A stretch of 64,000 nucleotides of DNA from Enterobacter sp. kpr-6 (GCF_900116015.1 NZ_FOYH01000009.1:99832-163831); one strand, 5' to 3'. Shown: positions 35,427-48,607, counted from the first letter of the stretch. Translations and numbers: made by a program. The notes: a model not told the origin generated them from the sequence alone.

Positions 35427-35655
35427 CCCTCACCCCAGCCCTCTCCCTGAGGGAGAGGGAGAAAAGCGAGCCGGTGCTTAATCTCTGAGGGCGAGGGAGA
35501 AAAGCGAGCCGGTGCTCAACTCTAAGGGTGAGGGGGAAACAAAACCCGCGCACAATCTGTCCCCTCTCACCTGGGGAGAGGGTCAGGGTGAGGGCAAAAT
35601 CAAGTTTGTGCACAATCTGTCCCCTCTCCCATGGGGAGAGGGGGAGGGTGAGGGG
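35427..35655. repeat. Expanded palindromic repeat between mtgA and npr
   Basis: This is an array of the same GC-rich family. It begins CCCTCACCCC with hairpin CCCTCTCCC/GGGAGAGGG, then has a 24-base block (starts GAGGGAGAAAAGCGAGCC) at 35455 and again at 35493, period 38, and a 60-base unit (starts GCACAATCTGTCCCCTCTC) at 35550 and 35610. Each 60-base unit has a CCCCTCTC/GAGAGGG-type hairpin and a GGGTGAGGG end. It separates convergent mtgA and npr. Confidence 0.85.
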
Positions 35656-35658
35656 AAA

Positions 35659-35931
35659 TCAGTCCTCATCAAACCCGGCGTTAAACAGCGCAATCACCGC
35701 GGCCAGGGCTTCTTCTTCCTGCGGGCCGGTGGCTTCGATCTCAATCTGACGGCCTTTGGCGGAGTCCAGCATCAGCAGGGCGATCACGCTGTTCGCTTCC
35801 GCCTCGGTGCCTTCGTCGTTTCGCAGCAGCACTTCCGCATCAAAGCCCTGCATCAGCTCAAACAGTTTCATCGCCGGGCGCGCGTGCATGCCCAGCTTAT
35901 TGGTGATTTCAACAGTTTGTTTTACGGTCAT
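35659..35931 (-). CDS. npr: Phosphocarrier protein NPr (nitrogen PTS)
   Basis: This 90 aa HPr-like protein carries the phosphorylated His16 in [14 protein letters not shown]. It passes phosphate from PtsP to PtsN. It overlaps rapZ by four bases at the end of the rpoN-hpf-ptsN-rapZ-npr operon. Confidence 0.97.
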   Translation of the reverse strand: MTVKQTVEITNKLGMHARPAMKLFELMQGFDAEVLLRNDEGTEAEANSVIALLMLDSAKGRQIEIEATGPQEEEALAAVIALFNAGFDED

Positions 35932-36782
35932 GTTTTGCGTTTTTCCAGCGTACGATGGCGGGACTGCACATTTTTGCCCCGGGAGCGGAAGTAATCCGCC
36001 AGTTGCTCAGCCACGTACACAGAACGATGTTTACCGCCGGTACAGCCAATCGCCACGGTCAGATAACTGCGGTTATTGGTTTCCAGCATCGGTAACCACA
36101 GCTCAAGGTAGCTGCGCGTCTGATAGATAAAATTGTGCACTTCAGTATGACGATCAAGAAACGCCGCAACGGGCTTATCAAGGCCGGTCATCGGGCGTAA
36201 TTTGGGGTCCCAGTGCGGGTTCGGCAAAAAGCGCACGTCAAAAACATAATCCGCATCAATCGGGATGCCGTGCTTAAAGCCAAACGATTCAAACACCATC
36301 GTCAGCTCGCGTTCGCGCTTACCTAATAGACGCGTGCGCAGCATTTCTGCCAGCTCGTGAACCGACATTTCGGAGGTATCGACGATCAGATCGGCACGCG
36401 AACGCAGCGGTTCCAGCAGGTCGCTCTCCTGATCGATGGCACTTTCCAGCGACAGATTTTTACTGGAAAGAGGGTGCAAACGGCGCGTATCGCTGTAGCG
36501 GCGGATCAGCGTATTGCGATCGGCATCCAGGAACAGCAACTGAGGGGAGAACGCATCCGGCAGATTGTTCATCGCCTGTTCAAAAATCTCAGGTGATTCA
36601 GGCATGTTACGCACATCGATGCTGACTGCCGCAGAAATCTGGCGGTCAGCAAGCGAGCGCGCCAGTTCAGGCAGTAACACGACCGGCAGGTTATCGACAC
36701 AGTAAAAACCCATGTCTTCCAGCGCTCGCAGGGCGACCGATTTCCCCGACCCCGAACGACCACTGACGATCATCAGTACCAT
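35928..36782 (-). CDS. rapZ: RNase adapter protein RapZ
   Basis: This 284 aa protein has a Walker A motif GRSGSGKS (residues 8-15) and the C-terminal block [20 protein letters not shown] that binds glucosamine-6-phosphate. RapZ delivers the sRNA GlmZ to RNase E and so sets GlmS levels; glmM of the same pathway is also in this window. It starts 45 bases after ptsN. Confidence 0.97.
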   Translation of the reverse strand: MVLMIVSGRSGSGKSVALRALEDMGFYCVDNLPVVLLPELARSLADRQISAAVSIDVRNMPESPEIFEQAMNNLPDAFSPQLLFLDADRNTLIRRYSDTRRLHPLSSKNLSLESAIDQESDLLEPLRSRADLIVDTSEMSVHELAEMLRTRLLGKRERELTMVFESFGFKHGIPIDADYVFDVRFLPNPHWDPKLRPMTGLDKPVAAFLDRHTEVHNFIYQTRSYLELWLPMLETNNRSYLTVAIGCTGGKHRSVYVAEQLADYFRSRGKNVQSRHRTLEKRKT

Positions 36783-36827
36783 GTACCGTTTCTCCTCAGG
36801 ACAACAAACATGAAGGCGATTTCCGGG

Positions 36828-37319
36828 TTATGCATCATCCTGGCTGCCTTCTGTTTCCGTGATGATTTGGTAGAGTTCTTCATCGCTTTGCGCGCTGCGC
36901 AGACGGCGACAAATGGTTTTATCCGCCAGACGACGCGCCACCAGCGAAAGCGTGTGCAGATGGGTCTTCGTCTGATTAGCTGGCACCAGCAGCGCAAACA
37001 GCAGATCAACGGGCTGATTGTCGATGGCGTCGAACGCAATCGGCGTTTCAAGCTGCACAAAGACGCCTACCGCTCGCAGGGTATCTTCTTCCAGCTTGCC
37101 GTGAGGAATAGCGATACCGTTGCCGATACCGGTACTGCCCATTTTTTCACGGGTCAGAATCGCTTCAAACACCACCTGTGGCGGCAAACCTAACTGTTTA
37201 GCGGCCAGTTCACTGATGATTTCCAGCGCACGTTTCTTGCTCTGGCAGTGGACGGCGCTGCGGGTACATTCCTGGTTAAGGACATTGCTCAACTGAAGAG
37301 CGGAATCGTTGTTCATCAT
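36828..37319 (-). CDS. ptsN: Nitrogen-regulatory PTS IIA protein PtsN
   Basis: This 163 aa IIA-Ntr protein has phospho-acceptor His73 in NGIAIPHGKL. It regulates potassium uptake and other processes according to its phosphorylation by NPr. It lies in the rpoN operon; a long hairpin GGCC-GTTGTG / CACAAC-GGCC at 37349-37373, without T-run, separates it from hpf. Confidence 0.97.
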   Translation of the reverse strand: MMNNDSALQLSNVLNQECTRSAVHCQSKKRALEIISELAAKQLGLPPQVVFEAILTREKMGSTGIGNGIAIPHGKLEEDTLRAVGVFVQLETPIAFDAIDNQPVDLLFALLVPANQTKTHLHTLSLVARRLADKTICRRLRSAQSDEELYQIITETEGSQDDA

Positions 37320-37401
37320 AATTTCACCTAAGCGCTAACTGTACAAATGGCCCGTTGTGTTCCACAACAGGCCGTCCTGCACCCGTTAACCGCCCGGACA
37401 A

Positions 37402-37689
37402 TTAGTGTTGTTTTAGTTTATCTTTATGTTTAGTGAGCTGCCGGGAAAGTTTATCAATTAAACCATCGATGGCGGCATACATATCCTGCCCATCCGCACT
37501 GGCGTGGATTTCTCCGCCGTTGACATGCAGGGTGGCGTCGGCAACATGCGTCACCTTTTCCACCTTCAACACAATGTAGACCTGATTGATCCTTTCAAAA
37601 AATTGCTCCAGCTTGGCAAATTTGGTGTTTAAAAATTCACGCAATGCTTCGGTAATTTCGACGTTGTGCCCTGTGATATTGAGCTGCAT
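37402..37689 (-). CDS. hpf: Ribosome hibernation promoting factor Hpf
   Basis: This 95 aa short HPF starts at ATG 37689; an upstream in-frame ATG would overlap rpoN and is rejected by comparison with E. coli. It has the family pattern MQLNITGHNVEITEALREFL through VNGGEIHASADGQDMYAAID and ends KHKDKLKQH. It promotes 100S ribosome dimers in stationary phase. It follows rpoN by 22 bases. Confidence 0.97.
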   Translation of the reverse strand: MQLNITGHNVEITEALREFLNTKFAKLEQFFERINQVYIVLKVEKVTHVADATLHVNGGEIHASADGQDMYAAIDGLIDKLSRQLTKHKDKLKQH

Positions 37690-37711
37690 AGTGTCTTCCT
37701 TATCGGTTGGG

Positions 37712-39145
37712 TCAAACCAGTTGTTTACGCTGGTTAGACGGCGGAATGGATAAAGACTCTCGATACTTCGCAACGGTACGGCGAGCCACCATGATACCCT
37801 GGTCGGACAGCAGGGTGGTTAGCTTACTGTCACTCAGTGGTTTCGCAGGGTTTTCTGCGGCTATCAATTTCTTCACCAGCGCGCGGATTGCCGTGGACGA
37901 GGCTTCGCCGCCGCCCTCGGTATTCACATGGCTGGAGAAGAAATATTTAAGCTCAAAAATGCCCCTGGGGCTGTGCAGATACTTCTGGGTGGTAACACGT
38001 GAAATGGTCGATTCGTGCATTTCGACGGCCTGAGCGATATCCGCCAGCACCATCGGCTTCATAAATTCTTCGCCTTTATCGAAAAAGGCCTGCTGCTGCT
38101 CAACGATACAGCGGCTGACGCGCAGCAGTGTGTCGTTACGGCTTTCAAGGCTTTTAATCAGCCACTTCGCATCCTGCAAATTACTGCGGATGAACTGGGT
38201 GTCGGCATCGTTACGCGAGCCGGTACACATAGAAGCATAGTGCTGATTGATTTGCAGGCGCGGAATGCTGTCGGAGTTCAGCTCAACCGTCCAGCGGCCA
38301 TGATGCTTACGCACCAGCACGTCAGGAATAACGTATTCGGGTTCGCCTGTCTGGATCGACTGACCCGGACGCGGATCCAGAGACTGAATCAGGTTAACGG
38401 CTTCTTTCAGCACGTCTTCTTTTAAACGCGTAACGCGCATCAAAGAGCGGAAGTCATGGTTTGCCAGCAAATCCAGATGATCGCTGATGATTAACTGGGC
38501 TTCTTCGCGCCACGGCAGATCTTTGGCGAATTGAGAGAGCTGGATCAGCAGGCAGTCGCGCAGATCTTTTGCCGCAACGCCGACGGGATCGAAACGCTGT
38601 ACGCGCTTGAGCACGGCTTCCACTTCATCCAGGCCGATCTCTTCGTCGCCCATGCTTTCAAGAATATCTTCCAGCGAGACGGTGAGATAACCGGTTTCAT
38701 CGACTGCATCGACGATCGAGGTTGCGATGGCGCGGTCGGTGTCGGAAAACGGGGTCAGTTCCACCTGCCACATCAGGTAATCCTGTAGCGACTGGGTGGT
38801 TTCGCCCTGATAGACGGGAAGTTCATCGTCCTGATAATCGACGCCGTTACCGGAAGGGGTGCCAGCGGTGTAGATTTCGTCCCAACTGGCATCAAGCGGC
38901 AGTTCTTCGGGCATATCTTTCTGCTCAAGGGCGTCGACGGAATCCAGCGTTTCGGTGTCCTGCGCCTGCTGCGCGTCGATTTCTTCATGAAGATCGGTTT
39001 GTTCCAGCAACGGATTACTCTCCAGCGCCTGCTGAAGTTCCTGCTGAAGTTCCAACGTAGACAATTGCAGCAAACGGATCGCTTGTTGCAATTGTGGCGT
39101 CATGGCGAGCTGTTGGCTCAGCCGTAGTTGCAAACCTTGCTTCAT
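37712..39145 (-). CDS. rpoN: RNA polymerase sigma-54 factor RpoN
   Basis: This 477 aa sigma-54, same length as E. coli, has the Gln-rich activator-interacting region I ([20 protein letters not shown]), an acidic region II (residues about 50-105), core-binding region, and the C-terminal RpoN box [12 protein letters not shown]. It directs genes of nitrogen and stress regulation that require enhancer-binding activators. Confidence 0.98.
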   Translation of the reverse strand: MKQGLQLRLSQQLAMTPQLQQAIRLLQLSTLELQQELQQALESNPLLEQTDLHEEIDAQQAQDTETLDSVDALEQKDMPEELPLDASWDEIYTAGTPSGNGVDYQDDELPVYQGETTQSLQDYLMWQVELTPFSDTDRAIATSIVDAVDETGYLTVSLEDILESMGDEEIGLDEVEAVLKRVQRFDPVGVAAKDLRDCLLIQLSQFAKDLPWREEAQLIISDHLDLLANHDFRSLMRVTRLKEDVLKEAVNLIQSLDPRPGQSIQTGEPEYVIPDVLVRKHHGRWTVELNSDSIPRLQINQHYASMCTGSRNDADTQFIRSNLQDAKWLIKSLESRNDTLLRVSRCIVEQQQAFFDKGEEFMKPMVLADIAQAVEMHESTISRVTTQKYLHSPRGIFELKYFFSSHVNTEGGGEASSTAIRALVKKLIAAENPAKPLSDSKLTTLLSDQGIMVARRTVAKYRESLSIPPSNQRKQLV

Positions 39146-39190
39146 ATTCAGAGCAGTTTTCTCCGTAAGACCCTAATTTTCTCTACCCTA

Positions 39191-39916
39191 TCAGAGTCTG
39201 AAGTCTTCCCCAAGATATACGCGCTTAACATGTTCGTCTTCAAGGATTTGCTGCGGTGTACCGTGCGCAATTAAATGCCCCTGGCTAACGATATAGGCGC
39301 GTTCGCACACCGCCAGCGTTTCGCGCACGTTATGGTCGGTGATGAGCACCCCAAGGCCGCTATCGCGCAGGTGTTCGATAATGCGCTTGATGTCGATAAC
39401 GGAAATCGGGTCAACGCCCGCAAAGGGTTCATCGAGCAAAATAAATTTTGGATTGGCGGCCAGCGCACGGGCGATTTCTACACGGCGACGTTCACCGCCG
39501 GAGAGCGCCTGGCCGAGGCTGTCGCGCAGATGCTCAATGTGGAACTCTTCCATCAGCTCATTGGCGCGGTCTTCACGCTGCTGGCTGCTGAGATCGTCAC
39601 GGATTTGCAGGACGGCCATCAGGTTATCAAATACGCTCAGACGACGGAAAATAGAGGCTTCCTGCGGCAAATAACCAATGCCACGACGCGCACGCGCATG
39701 CAGCGGCAGCAGGCTGATATCTTCGTCATCAATAATGATGTTACCCGCGTCGCGCGAGACAATACCGACCACCATGTAAAAAGTGGTGGTTTTACCCGCA
39801 CCGTTAGGGCCAAGCAGACCCACAATCTCGCCGGAGTTGACGGTCAGACTCACATCTTCCACCACGCGGCGGCCTTTGTAGGCTTTAGCGAGATTTTTTG
39901 CAGTTAAAGTTGCCAT
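39191..39916 (-). CDS. lptB: LPS export ATPase LptB
   Basis: This 241 aa ABC ATPase powers LPS extraction with LptFG. It has Walker [15 protein letters not shown], signature [15 protein letters not shown] and Walker [14 protein letters not shown]. It lies six bases after lptA in the kdsD-kdsC-lptC-lptA-lptB-rpoN run. Confidence 0.98.
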   Translation of the reverse strand: MATLTAKNLAKAYKGRRVVEDVSLTVNSGEIVGLLGPNGAGKTTTFYMVVGIVSRDAGNIIIDDEDISLLPLHARARRGIGYLPQEASIFRRLSVFDNLMAVLQIRDDLSSQQREDRANELMEEFHIEHLRDSLGQALSGGERRRVEIARALAANPKFILLDEPFAGVDPISVIDIKRIIEHLRDSGLGVLITDHNVRETLAVCERAYIVSQGHLIAHGTPQQILEDEHVKRVYLGEDFRL

Positions 39917-39922
39917 AACGAA

Positions 39923-40477
39923 TCAGTTACTCTTTTTTTGTGCCGGAGCGGGGGTCTTGTTTTTGTCCTGCAACTGCGAAGGCACCAGAACGGTCGTCAC
40001 GCGCTTGCCTTTCTCGCTGTAGGCCTGCATTTTTTGCTCTTTTACCAGATAGGTGATCTTGTCACCCTTGATGTTGCTGTCGAGCTGTTCCAGGAAAGCG
40101 TCGCCGGTCAGTACCACAAAATCGTTTTGCAGTTCGTAATGCAACTGCGAGGCATGGCCCTGTACCGGTTTGCCGCTGTCCTGCATCTGGTAGAAGGTGG
40201 CGGGCTTACCAAAGCCATCAATCACTTCTTTACCTTCCTGACCGCCAGGACGGGTCACGACGACTTTGTCGGCATTAATCTTGATCGTCCCCTGGGTCAC
40301 CACGACGTTGCCGGTGAAGGTCACCACGTTGCCCTGCATATCCAGCGATTGCTGGTCGGACTCAATGTGGATCGGCTGATCGGTATCACCCGTCAAAGCA
40401 AGCGCGGGAAGGCTGGCGGCCAGAAGGGTGCTGGCAAGCACAAGTTTAAGGCTGAGTTTGTTTGTTTTGAATTTCAT
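39923..40477 (-). CDS. lptA: Periplasmic LPS bridge protein LptA
   Basis: This 184 aa protein, start ATG 40477 as in E. coli, has a signal peptide ending near LPALA and the OstA beta-jellyroll (DQPIHIESDQQSLDMQGNVV, IKINADKVVVTRPGG). It forms the LPS bridge across the periplasm. It overlaps lptC by 32 bases. Confidence 0.96.
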   Translation of the reverse strand: MKFKTNKLSLKLVLASTLLAASLPALALTGDTDQPIHIESDQQSLDMQGNVVTFTGNVVVTQGTIKINADKVVVTRPGGQEGKEVIDGFGKPATFYQMQDSGKPVQGHASQLHYELQNDFVVLTGDAFLEQLDSNIKGDKITYLVKEQKMQAYSEKGKRVTTVLVPSQLQDKNKTPAPAQKKSN

Positions 40478-41021
40478 ATGAGGATCTAACCTTTTCAATC
40501 AGCTCTGCGTTTTTGCTGCGTAAGTTGCCGCGCATTTTTAGGCCGCTGGAATTAAATGTCGTACCGTATAACGTGACCAGATCGTTTGACGTCACATCCT
40601 GCGTGATCAGGTTAATCTGGGCGTTATCCGTCGTAATTTTTCGCAGTTGAGAGTCTGCTGTCAGGGCATTAACCTCAACGTGCCCATAAAGATAAAGCAT
40701 CCGGTCATCGGTCAGCTTGGCTTTGTCCGATTTAATTGACCACGTCGGGACTTTATCTTTATCAAACGTTGTCAGTACGGGCTGTGTGAACCATGACAAC
40801 GCCTCTTCGGAGAAATACTCCACGTGCTGCGCGATAAGGCGGTAATTCAGCGCTCCTTCCGGACTGTAAACGACCGTATCGGTGTGCTCGCTGCGGTAAG
40901 TCGGCTCATTGTTGTTAACGACGACCTGCTCAGTGTCATCTCTGTCTGCAAGGTTAACGCCAATCAGCACGAGTATCGCCAGCGACAGCAGAATGATAAC
41001 CCAACGTCTGGTTTTACTCAT
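40446..41021 (-). CDS. lptC: LPS export protein LptC
   Basis: This 191 aa bitopic inner-membrane protein has one N-terminal helix (WVIILLSLAILVLIGVNLAD) and a periplasmic domain of the OstA/LptA fold (TDRMLYLYGHVEV-like segment). It links LptB2FG to LptA. It overlaps kdsC by four bases and lptA by 32. Confidence 0.97.
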   Translation of the reverse strand: MSKTRRWVIILLSLAILVLIGVNLADRDDTEQVVVNNNEPTYRSEHTDTVVYSPEGALNYRLIAQHVEYFSEEALSWFTQPVLTTFDKDKVPTWSIKSDKAKLTDDRMLYLYGHVEVNALTADSQLRKITTDNAQINLITQDVTSNDLVTLYGTTFNSSGLKMRGNLRSKNAELIEKVRSSYEIQNKQTQP

Positions 41022-41584
41022 ATCGATTGCCCTATGGCCTCTTCAAGTTTGCCCTGCGCCAGTAGCAGCAGGTCGCAGACTTCACGAACGGCCCCACGAC
41101 CGCCGTTAATATAAGTGACGTAATCGGCACGCGGGATAAGCATTGGATGTGCGTCTGCCACGGCGACACTCAGTCCGACATCCGCCATCACCGGCCAGTC
41201 AATCAGGTCGTCACCAATATAAGCGACTTCCTCCGCTGAGACGGCAAGATTTGCCAGTACTTCTTTAAAAGCAATGCGTTTATCGGACTGGCCCTGGTAC
41301 AGATGGGTAATGCCCAGCGTCGCGCATCGGTCTTCTAACAGTTTAGCCTTACGCCCGGTAATAATGGCAACCTCAATTCCCGAGGTCAGCGCACAACGAA
41401 TGCCATAACCATCGCGGACGTTGAACGCTTTCAGCTCTTCGCCATTGTTGCCCATAAAAATTAATCCGTCCGACATCACACCATCGACATCGAGGATCAG
41501 CAGGCGAATTTTTTCCGCCTTTGCCATGACTTGCGTACTGACCGGCCCGTAGCAGGTTGTCAGTGACGCACCAGCATTACTCAT
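41018..41584 (-). CDS. kdsC: KDO 8-phosphate phosphatase KdsC
   Basis: This 188 aa HAD phosphatase has the nucleophile motif LILDVDGVMSDG, the ITGRKAKLLEDR block and YIGDDLIDWPVM. It releases phosphate from KDO-8-phosphate in lipid A-core synthesis. It starts 13 bases after kdsD. Confidence 0.97.
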   Translation of the reverse strand: MSNAGASLTTCYGPVSTQVMAKAEKIRLLILDVDGVMSDGLIFMGNNGEELKAFNVRDGYGIRCALTSGIEVAIITGRKAKLLEDRCATLGITHLYQGQSDKRIAFKEVLANLAVSAEEVAYIGDDLIDWPVMADVGLSVAVADAHPMLIPRADYVTYINGGRGAVREVCDLLLLAQGKLEEAIGQSI

Positions 41585-41597
41585 TCTCTTATCCTTA

Positions 41598-42584
41598 TTA
41601 CACTACGCCTGCGCGCAGGAGATCATGCATATGTACCACACCCAGCAACTGGTCGCCATCGGCAACCATAACCACCGTAATATGCCGGGACTGCATCAAA
41701 TTCAGCGCCTCGACCGCCAGCGTTCCCGAGCGGACGCGAACCCCGCCCGGCGTCATAACATCCGCAATGTCGAGGCTGCGGACATCGGCACCCATATCAA
41801 ATACACGACGTAAATCCCCGTCGGTAAAGATGCCTTCAATTTTCATCAGATCATCGCAAATGACCGTCATACCGAGATTTTTGCGTGTAATTTCCAGCAA
41901 CGCGTCGCGTAGAGAGGCTTCTTTGCTGACGTGCGGGATCTCATCCCCGGTATGCATGATGTCATTCACGCGCAACAGCAGTTTACGGCCCAGCGCACCA
42001 CCCGGATGGGAGAGCGCAAAATCTTCGGCCGTAAAACCGCGGGCTTTCAGCAGCGCAACGGCAAGGGCATCGCCCATCACCAGCGCGGCGGTGGTGCTGG
42101 AAGTGGGAGCCAGTCCCAGCGGGCACGCTTCACGCGGTACTTTAACGCATAAATGAATATCCGCCGCCCGCGCCATACTGCTTTCAGGCCGACTGGTGAC
42201 ACAGATAAGTGGGACCTGAAGGCGCTTTAACACCGGGATCAGCGCCAGAATCTCGTTGGATTCGCCGGAGTTCGACAGGGCAATCACGATATCCTGTGGG
42301 CTTACCATACCGAGATCGCCGTGCGCGGCTTCGCCCGGATGCACAAAGAACGACGGGGTGCCGGTACTGGCAAAGGTCGCGGCCATTTTTCTGCCGATAT
42401 GACCTGACTTGCCCATTCCCATCACCACGATTTTCCCGGTGCAATAAAATAACTTCTCACAGGCTTCGTTGAAATCCTGATTGATGTACTGGTCGAGATG
42501 AGCCAGGCCTTCACGTTCAATTTCCAGCACATCTTTGCCTGCTTGCTGAAAGTCAAAGCCCGGCGGCAAATCTATCTGCGACAT
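41598..42584 (-). CDS. kdsD: Arabinose 5-phosphate isomerase KdsD
   Basis: This 328 aa protein (ATG 42584; two upstream codons are excluded to match E. coli) has an SIS isomerase domain (VVMGMGKSGHIGRKMAATFAS, ALSNSGESNEI) and two CBS domains (RVNDIMHTGDEIPHV, ADVMTPGGVRV). It makes arabinose 5-phosphate, the first KDO precursor. It is followed by kdsC. Confidence 0.97.
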   Translation of the reverse strand: MSQIDLPPGFDFQQAGKDVLEIEREGLAHLDQYINQDFNEACEKLFYCTGKIVVMGMGKSGHIGRKMAATFASTGTPSFFVHPGEAAHGDLGMVSPQDIVIALSNSGESNEILALIPVLKRLQVPLICVTSRPESSMARAADIHLCVKVPREACPLGLAPTSSTTAALVMGDALAVALLKARGFTAEDFALSHPGGALGRKLLLRVNDIMHTGDEIPHVSKEASLRDALLEITRKNLGMTVICDDLMKIEGIFTDGDLRRVFDMGADVRSLDIADVMTPGGVRVRSGTLAVEALNLMQSRHITVVMVADGDQLLGVVHMHDLLRAGVV

Positions 42585-42596
42585 ATGCAATTCCGA

Positions 42597-43574
42597 TTAA
42601 CCAGTGAAAAACGGCGATAGCCAGTACAGCATCGCCATCCAGATGAAAAACCCGCTTATCAACAGCAGCCCCGCGCCTTTACCCGTTTCACGTTTACGCC
42701 GCCAGCACAGGAGGGCGAAAATCACGCTGACCACCAGCATCACACCATAATCGCGGGTAAAGGCCAGTGGATTAAACGCTCCCGGCGCAATCAGCGCGGG
42801 CAGGCCAAGAACGAAGGCAATGTTAAAGATGTTTGAACCGATAATGTTGCCGATGGCGATGTCATCTTCGCCTTTTCGCGTACCGGCAATGGCGGTCGCC
42901 AGTTCCGGCAGGCTGGTGCCAATCGCGATGACGGTCAGCCCAATGGTCAGTTCACTCATCTCAAAGAAATTCGCCAGCACCGTGGCGTTATCCACCACCA
43001 TGCGGGTGGCCATCGGCATAATAATCAGCGCCACGCCAAGCCATAAAAAAGCGACCGACAAACTGCCTTCCCTGGGAAGTTCAGCCAGTTGTTCGCGGGT
43101 CAGGCTATCATTACCCTGACGTTCAGCCAGGCGGGCGATTTTAACAATGAACAGCAGCCACATCACCGCCAGCAGCAATAAAAAGAGGCCGTCCAGACGG
43201 GTTAACTCGCCGTCATACAGCACGCTGCCTGCCAGCAGGCTCACAATTAACATTAGCGGCAATTCACGGCGCAGAATATCAGAATGCACGGTAAATGGAT
43301 GAAGCAGGGCGGCAAGACCAAGGATCAGCAGAATGTTAACAATGTTGGATCCGATCGCCGTCCCGATAGCGAGATCGATCTGCCCATGCATGGAGGCGGC
43401 GGCGGAGACAATGATTTCCGGCAGGGAAGTGCCGATACTCACCACCGTCATGCCAATGATCAGCGGCGGGATCCCCAGACTGCGACAGAGAATAGACGCG
43501 GCAAACACCAGACGATCGGCACTGTAGACCACCAAAAGTAAACCAATTATTAACAGCGCCGTGGCTAAAAGCAT
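42597..43574 (-). CDS. yrbG: Calcium/sodium antiporter family protein YrbG
   Basis: This 325 aa CaCA-family membrane protein has about ten helices and two inverted alpha-repeats, GTSLPEIIVSAAAS with GTAIGSNIVNI and GTSLPELATAIAG with GNIIGSNIFNI. The ion carried in enterics is not firmly known. It is first of the yrbG-kdsD-kdsC-lpt run and divergent from mlaF; the 217-base gap (43575-43791) holds their promoters, not resolved here. Confidence 0.95.
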   Translation of the reverse strand: MLLATALLIIGLLLVVYSADRLVFAASILCRSLGIPPLIIGMTVVSIGTSLPEIIVSAAASMHGQIDLAIGTAIGSNIVNILLILGLAALLHPFTVHSDILRRELPLMLIVSLLAGSVLYDGELTRLDGLFLLLLAVMWLLFIVKIARLAERQGNDSLTREQLAELPREGSLSVAFLWLGVALIIMPMATRMVVDNATVLANFFEMSELTIGLTVIAIGTSLPELATAIAGTRKGEDDIAIGNIIGSNIFNIAFVLGLPALIAPGAFNPLAFTRDYGVMLVVSVIFALLCWRRKRETGKGAGLLLISGFFIWMAMLYWLSPFFTG

Positions 43575-43791
43575 CTAAAGTCCTTTCTTCAGGTATAATC
43601 GCCAGTCCGCGTGAAGGATCGTTTCAGATCCTATGGGCGCAGCGAGCCTATGATTTTGACTTTATGCGGCTTAAAAGTAAAACAAATGCCAGCTTTCGCT
43701 AACTCAAGCAGGTAATATTCTGTAAAAATATTGGGTTTGTGGCGCAGACACGCGCCATGCTTACACCTGATAAGGCTAAAAGGATGAGTGA

Positions 43792-45394
<1,603 letters not shown>

Positions 45395-45398
45395 GTTC

Positions 45399-45953
45399 AT
45401 GCAAACGAAAAAGAGTGAAATCTGGGTTGGTATCTTTTTGCTGGTGGCGATGCTGGCAGCGCTGTTTATTTGCCTGAAGGCGGCTGATGTTGCGTCGATG
45501 CGCAGTGAGCCGACGTACCGTATCTATGCCACCTTCGATAATATCGGTGGCCTGAAAGCACATTCGCCGGTGCGTATCGGCGGTGTGGTGGTTGGGCGCG
45601 TAGCGGATATTTCCCTCGATCAGAAAACCTATTTACCCCGCGTGGCGCTGGATATCGAAGAGCGCTATAACCAGATCCCGGATACCAGCTCGCTGGCGAT
45701 CCGCACGTCTGGTCTGTTAGGTGAGCAATATCTGGCGCTGAACGTCGGTTTTGACGACCCGGAGCTGGGAACCTCTATGCTTAAAGAAGGCAGCACGCTT
45801 CAGGACACCAAGTCCGCGATTGTGCTTGAAGACCTGATCGGACAATTCCTTTACAACAGTAAAGGTGGCGACAATAAGAGTTCTGACGATGCGGCAGCAC
45901 CAGCGTCTGCTAATACTGAAACGACATCGCCTGCTGGCCAGACGAATCCTTGA
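45399..45953 (+). CDS. mlaD: Phospholipid transport MCE protein MlaD
   Basis: This 184 aa protein (ATG 45399, matching E. coli) has an N-terminal membrane helix and one MCE domain (YATFDNIGGLKAHSPVRIGG, SGLLGEQYLALNVG). It forms a hexameric ring above MlaE. The C-terminal tail is low-complexity (Ala, Ser, Thr, Asp). Confidence 0.96.
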   Translation: MQTKKSEIWVGIFLLVAMLAALFICLKAADVASMRSEPTYRIYATFDNIGGLKAHSPVRIGGVVVGRVADISLDQKTYLPRVALDIEERYNQIPDTSSLAIRTSGLLGEQYLALNVGFDDPELGTSMLKEGSTLQDTKSAIVLEDLIGQFLYNSKGGDNKSSDDAAAPASANTETTSPAGQTNP

Positions 45954-45966
45954 GGAGAATTAACGC

Positions 45967-46602
45967 ATGTTCAAACGACTTTTGATGGTAGCTATGCTGG
46001 TCATTGCGCCACTGAGTGCTGCGATGGCGGCAGACCAGACTAACCCTTACGTACAGATGCAGGAAGCGGCGAAAAAAACCTTCGATCGCCTTAAGAATGA
46101 GCAGCCGAAAATCCGTTCTAACCCGGATTATCTGCGTGACATTGTCGATCAGGAACTGCTGCCTTATGTGCAGGTGAAATACGCCGGTGCGCTGGTACTG
46201 GGTCGCTACTACAAAGAAGCAACGCCTGCGCAGCGCGAGGCTTACTTTGCGGCGTTCCGCGAATATCTGAAACAGGCTTACGGCCAGGCGCTGGCAATGT
46301 ACAACGGTCAGAGCTACCAGATTGCCCCGGAAAAACCGCTGGGCGATGCGTCAATCGTTCCGATTCGCGTGACCATCATCGATCCGAACGGCCGCCCGCC
46401 GGTACGCCTGGACTTCCAGTGGCGTAAGAATACCCAGTCAGGTAACTGGCAGGCTTATGACATGATTGCTGAAGGTGTCAGCATGATCACCACCAAACAA
46501 AACGAATGGAGCGATCTGCTGCGTACAAAAGGCGTTGACGGCCTGACGGCGCAACTGAAATCCATCTCTGCGCAGAAAATCACGCTGCAAGAGAAGAAAT
46601 AA
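45967..46602 (+). CDS. mlaC: Periplasmic phospholipid carrier MlaC
   Basis: This 211 aa protein has a signal peptide ending AAMAA and the MlaC lipid-binding domain ([32 protein letters not shown] segment, [17 protein letters not shown]). It shuttles phospholipid between MlaD and the outer-membrane MlaA-porin complex. Confidence 0.97.
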   Translation: MFKRLLMVAMLVIAPLSAAMAADQTNPYVQMQEAAKKTFDRLKNEQPKIRSNPDYLRDIVDQELLPYVQVKYAGALVLGRYYKEATPAQREAYFAAFREYLKQAYGQALAMYNGQSYQIAPEKPLGDASIVPIRVTIIDPNGRPPVRLDFQWRKNTQSGNWQAYDMIAEGVSMITTKQNEWSDLLRTKGVDGLTAQLKSISAQKITLQEKK

Positions 46603-46895
46603 TGACGCAGCAGCTAACGTGGACGCGTGAAGGCGAGCGCCTCTCCCTGCAGGGTGAACTGGATCAGGATGTGCTTAATCCGCTTTGGGAATCACGCGTT
46701 CAGGCGATGCAGGGTGTGAGCGTAATCGACCTTTCCGCGCTGTCACGGGTTGATACCGCAGGCGTCGCGTTGCTGGTACATTTAATTGCAGAGGCAGGTC
46801 AGCAAGGCCAGTCTGTGACGCTTGCAGGGGTCAGCGACAAAGTAGTGACCCTGGCGCAGCTCTATAATTTGCCCGCCAACGCATTGCCACACTAA
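46602..46895 (+). CDS. mlaB: STAS-domain protein MlaB
   Basis: This 97 aa STAS protein binds and stabilises MlaF. It has the SVIDLSALSRVDTAGVALL core. The start overlaps the mlaC stop by one base. A terminator follows. Confidence 0.96.
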   Translation: MTQQLTWTREGERLSLQGELDQDVLNPLWESRVQAMQGVSVIDLSALSRVDTAGVALLVHLIAEAGQQGQSVTLAGVSDKVVTLAQLYNLPANALPH

Positions 46896-46917
46896 TATTT
46901 TCAGTACGTTACTAACC

Positions 46918-46950
46918 AAAGCCTCGCATGATTTCATAGCGAGGCTTTTT
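46918..46950 (+). terminator. Terminator of mlaFEDCB
   Basis: The stem AAAGCCTCGC / GCGAGGCTTT with loop ATGATTTCATA is followed by five T. Confidence 0.9.
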
Positions 46951-47020
46951 GTTATTTCAGACAGCGCCACTTTCCACTAAGATGTTGGACTGTTTTCATT
47001 ATCAGACAATAGTAGAGCCC

Positions 47021-47275
47021 ATGGAAAATCATGAAATTCAGAACGTGCTGGTAAATGCACTTTCTCTCCAGGAAGCCCACGTCACAGGCGATGGCAGTCA
47101 CTTTCAGGTTATCGCTGTGGGTGAAGTGTTTGACGGCATGAGCCGGGTCAAGAAGCAGCAAGCTGTCTATGGCCCGCTGATGGAATACATTGCGGATAAC
47201 CGCATCCACGCCGTCTCGATCAAAGCCTTTACGCCCGCAGAGTGGGCGCGCGATCGTAAACTCAACGGTTTTTGA
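47021..47275 (+). CDS. ibaG: BolA-family iron metabolism protein IbaG
   Basis: This 84 aa BolA-family protein starts at ATG 47021; the preceding in-frame region overlaps the mla terminator and is not coding. It has the helix-turn class II KH-like pattern [17 protein letters not shown] and [14 protein letters not shown]. BolA proteins work with monothiol glutaredoxins in iron-sulfur handling. It precedes murA, as in E. coli. Confidence 0.96.
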   Translation: MENHEIQNVLVNALSLQEAHVTGDGSHFQVIAVGEVFDGMSRVKKQQAVYGPLMEYIADNRIHAVSIKAFTPAEWARDRKLNGF

Positions 47276-47286
47276 GCTGCCGGTGA

Positions 47287-48588
<1,302 letters not shown>

Positions 48589-48607
48589 TATCTTGCTGAT
48601 TCGGCAG

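Noticed and set aside
35427..35655. CRISPR array
   Set aside because: The repeats are palindromic, irregularly spaced and without unique spacers of constant length, and no cas genes are near.
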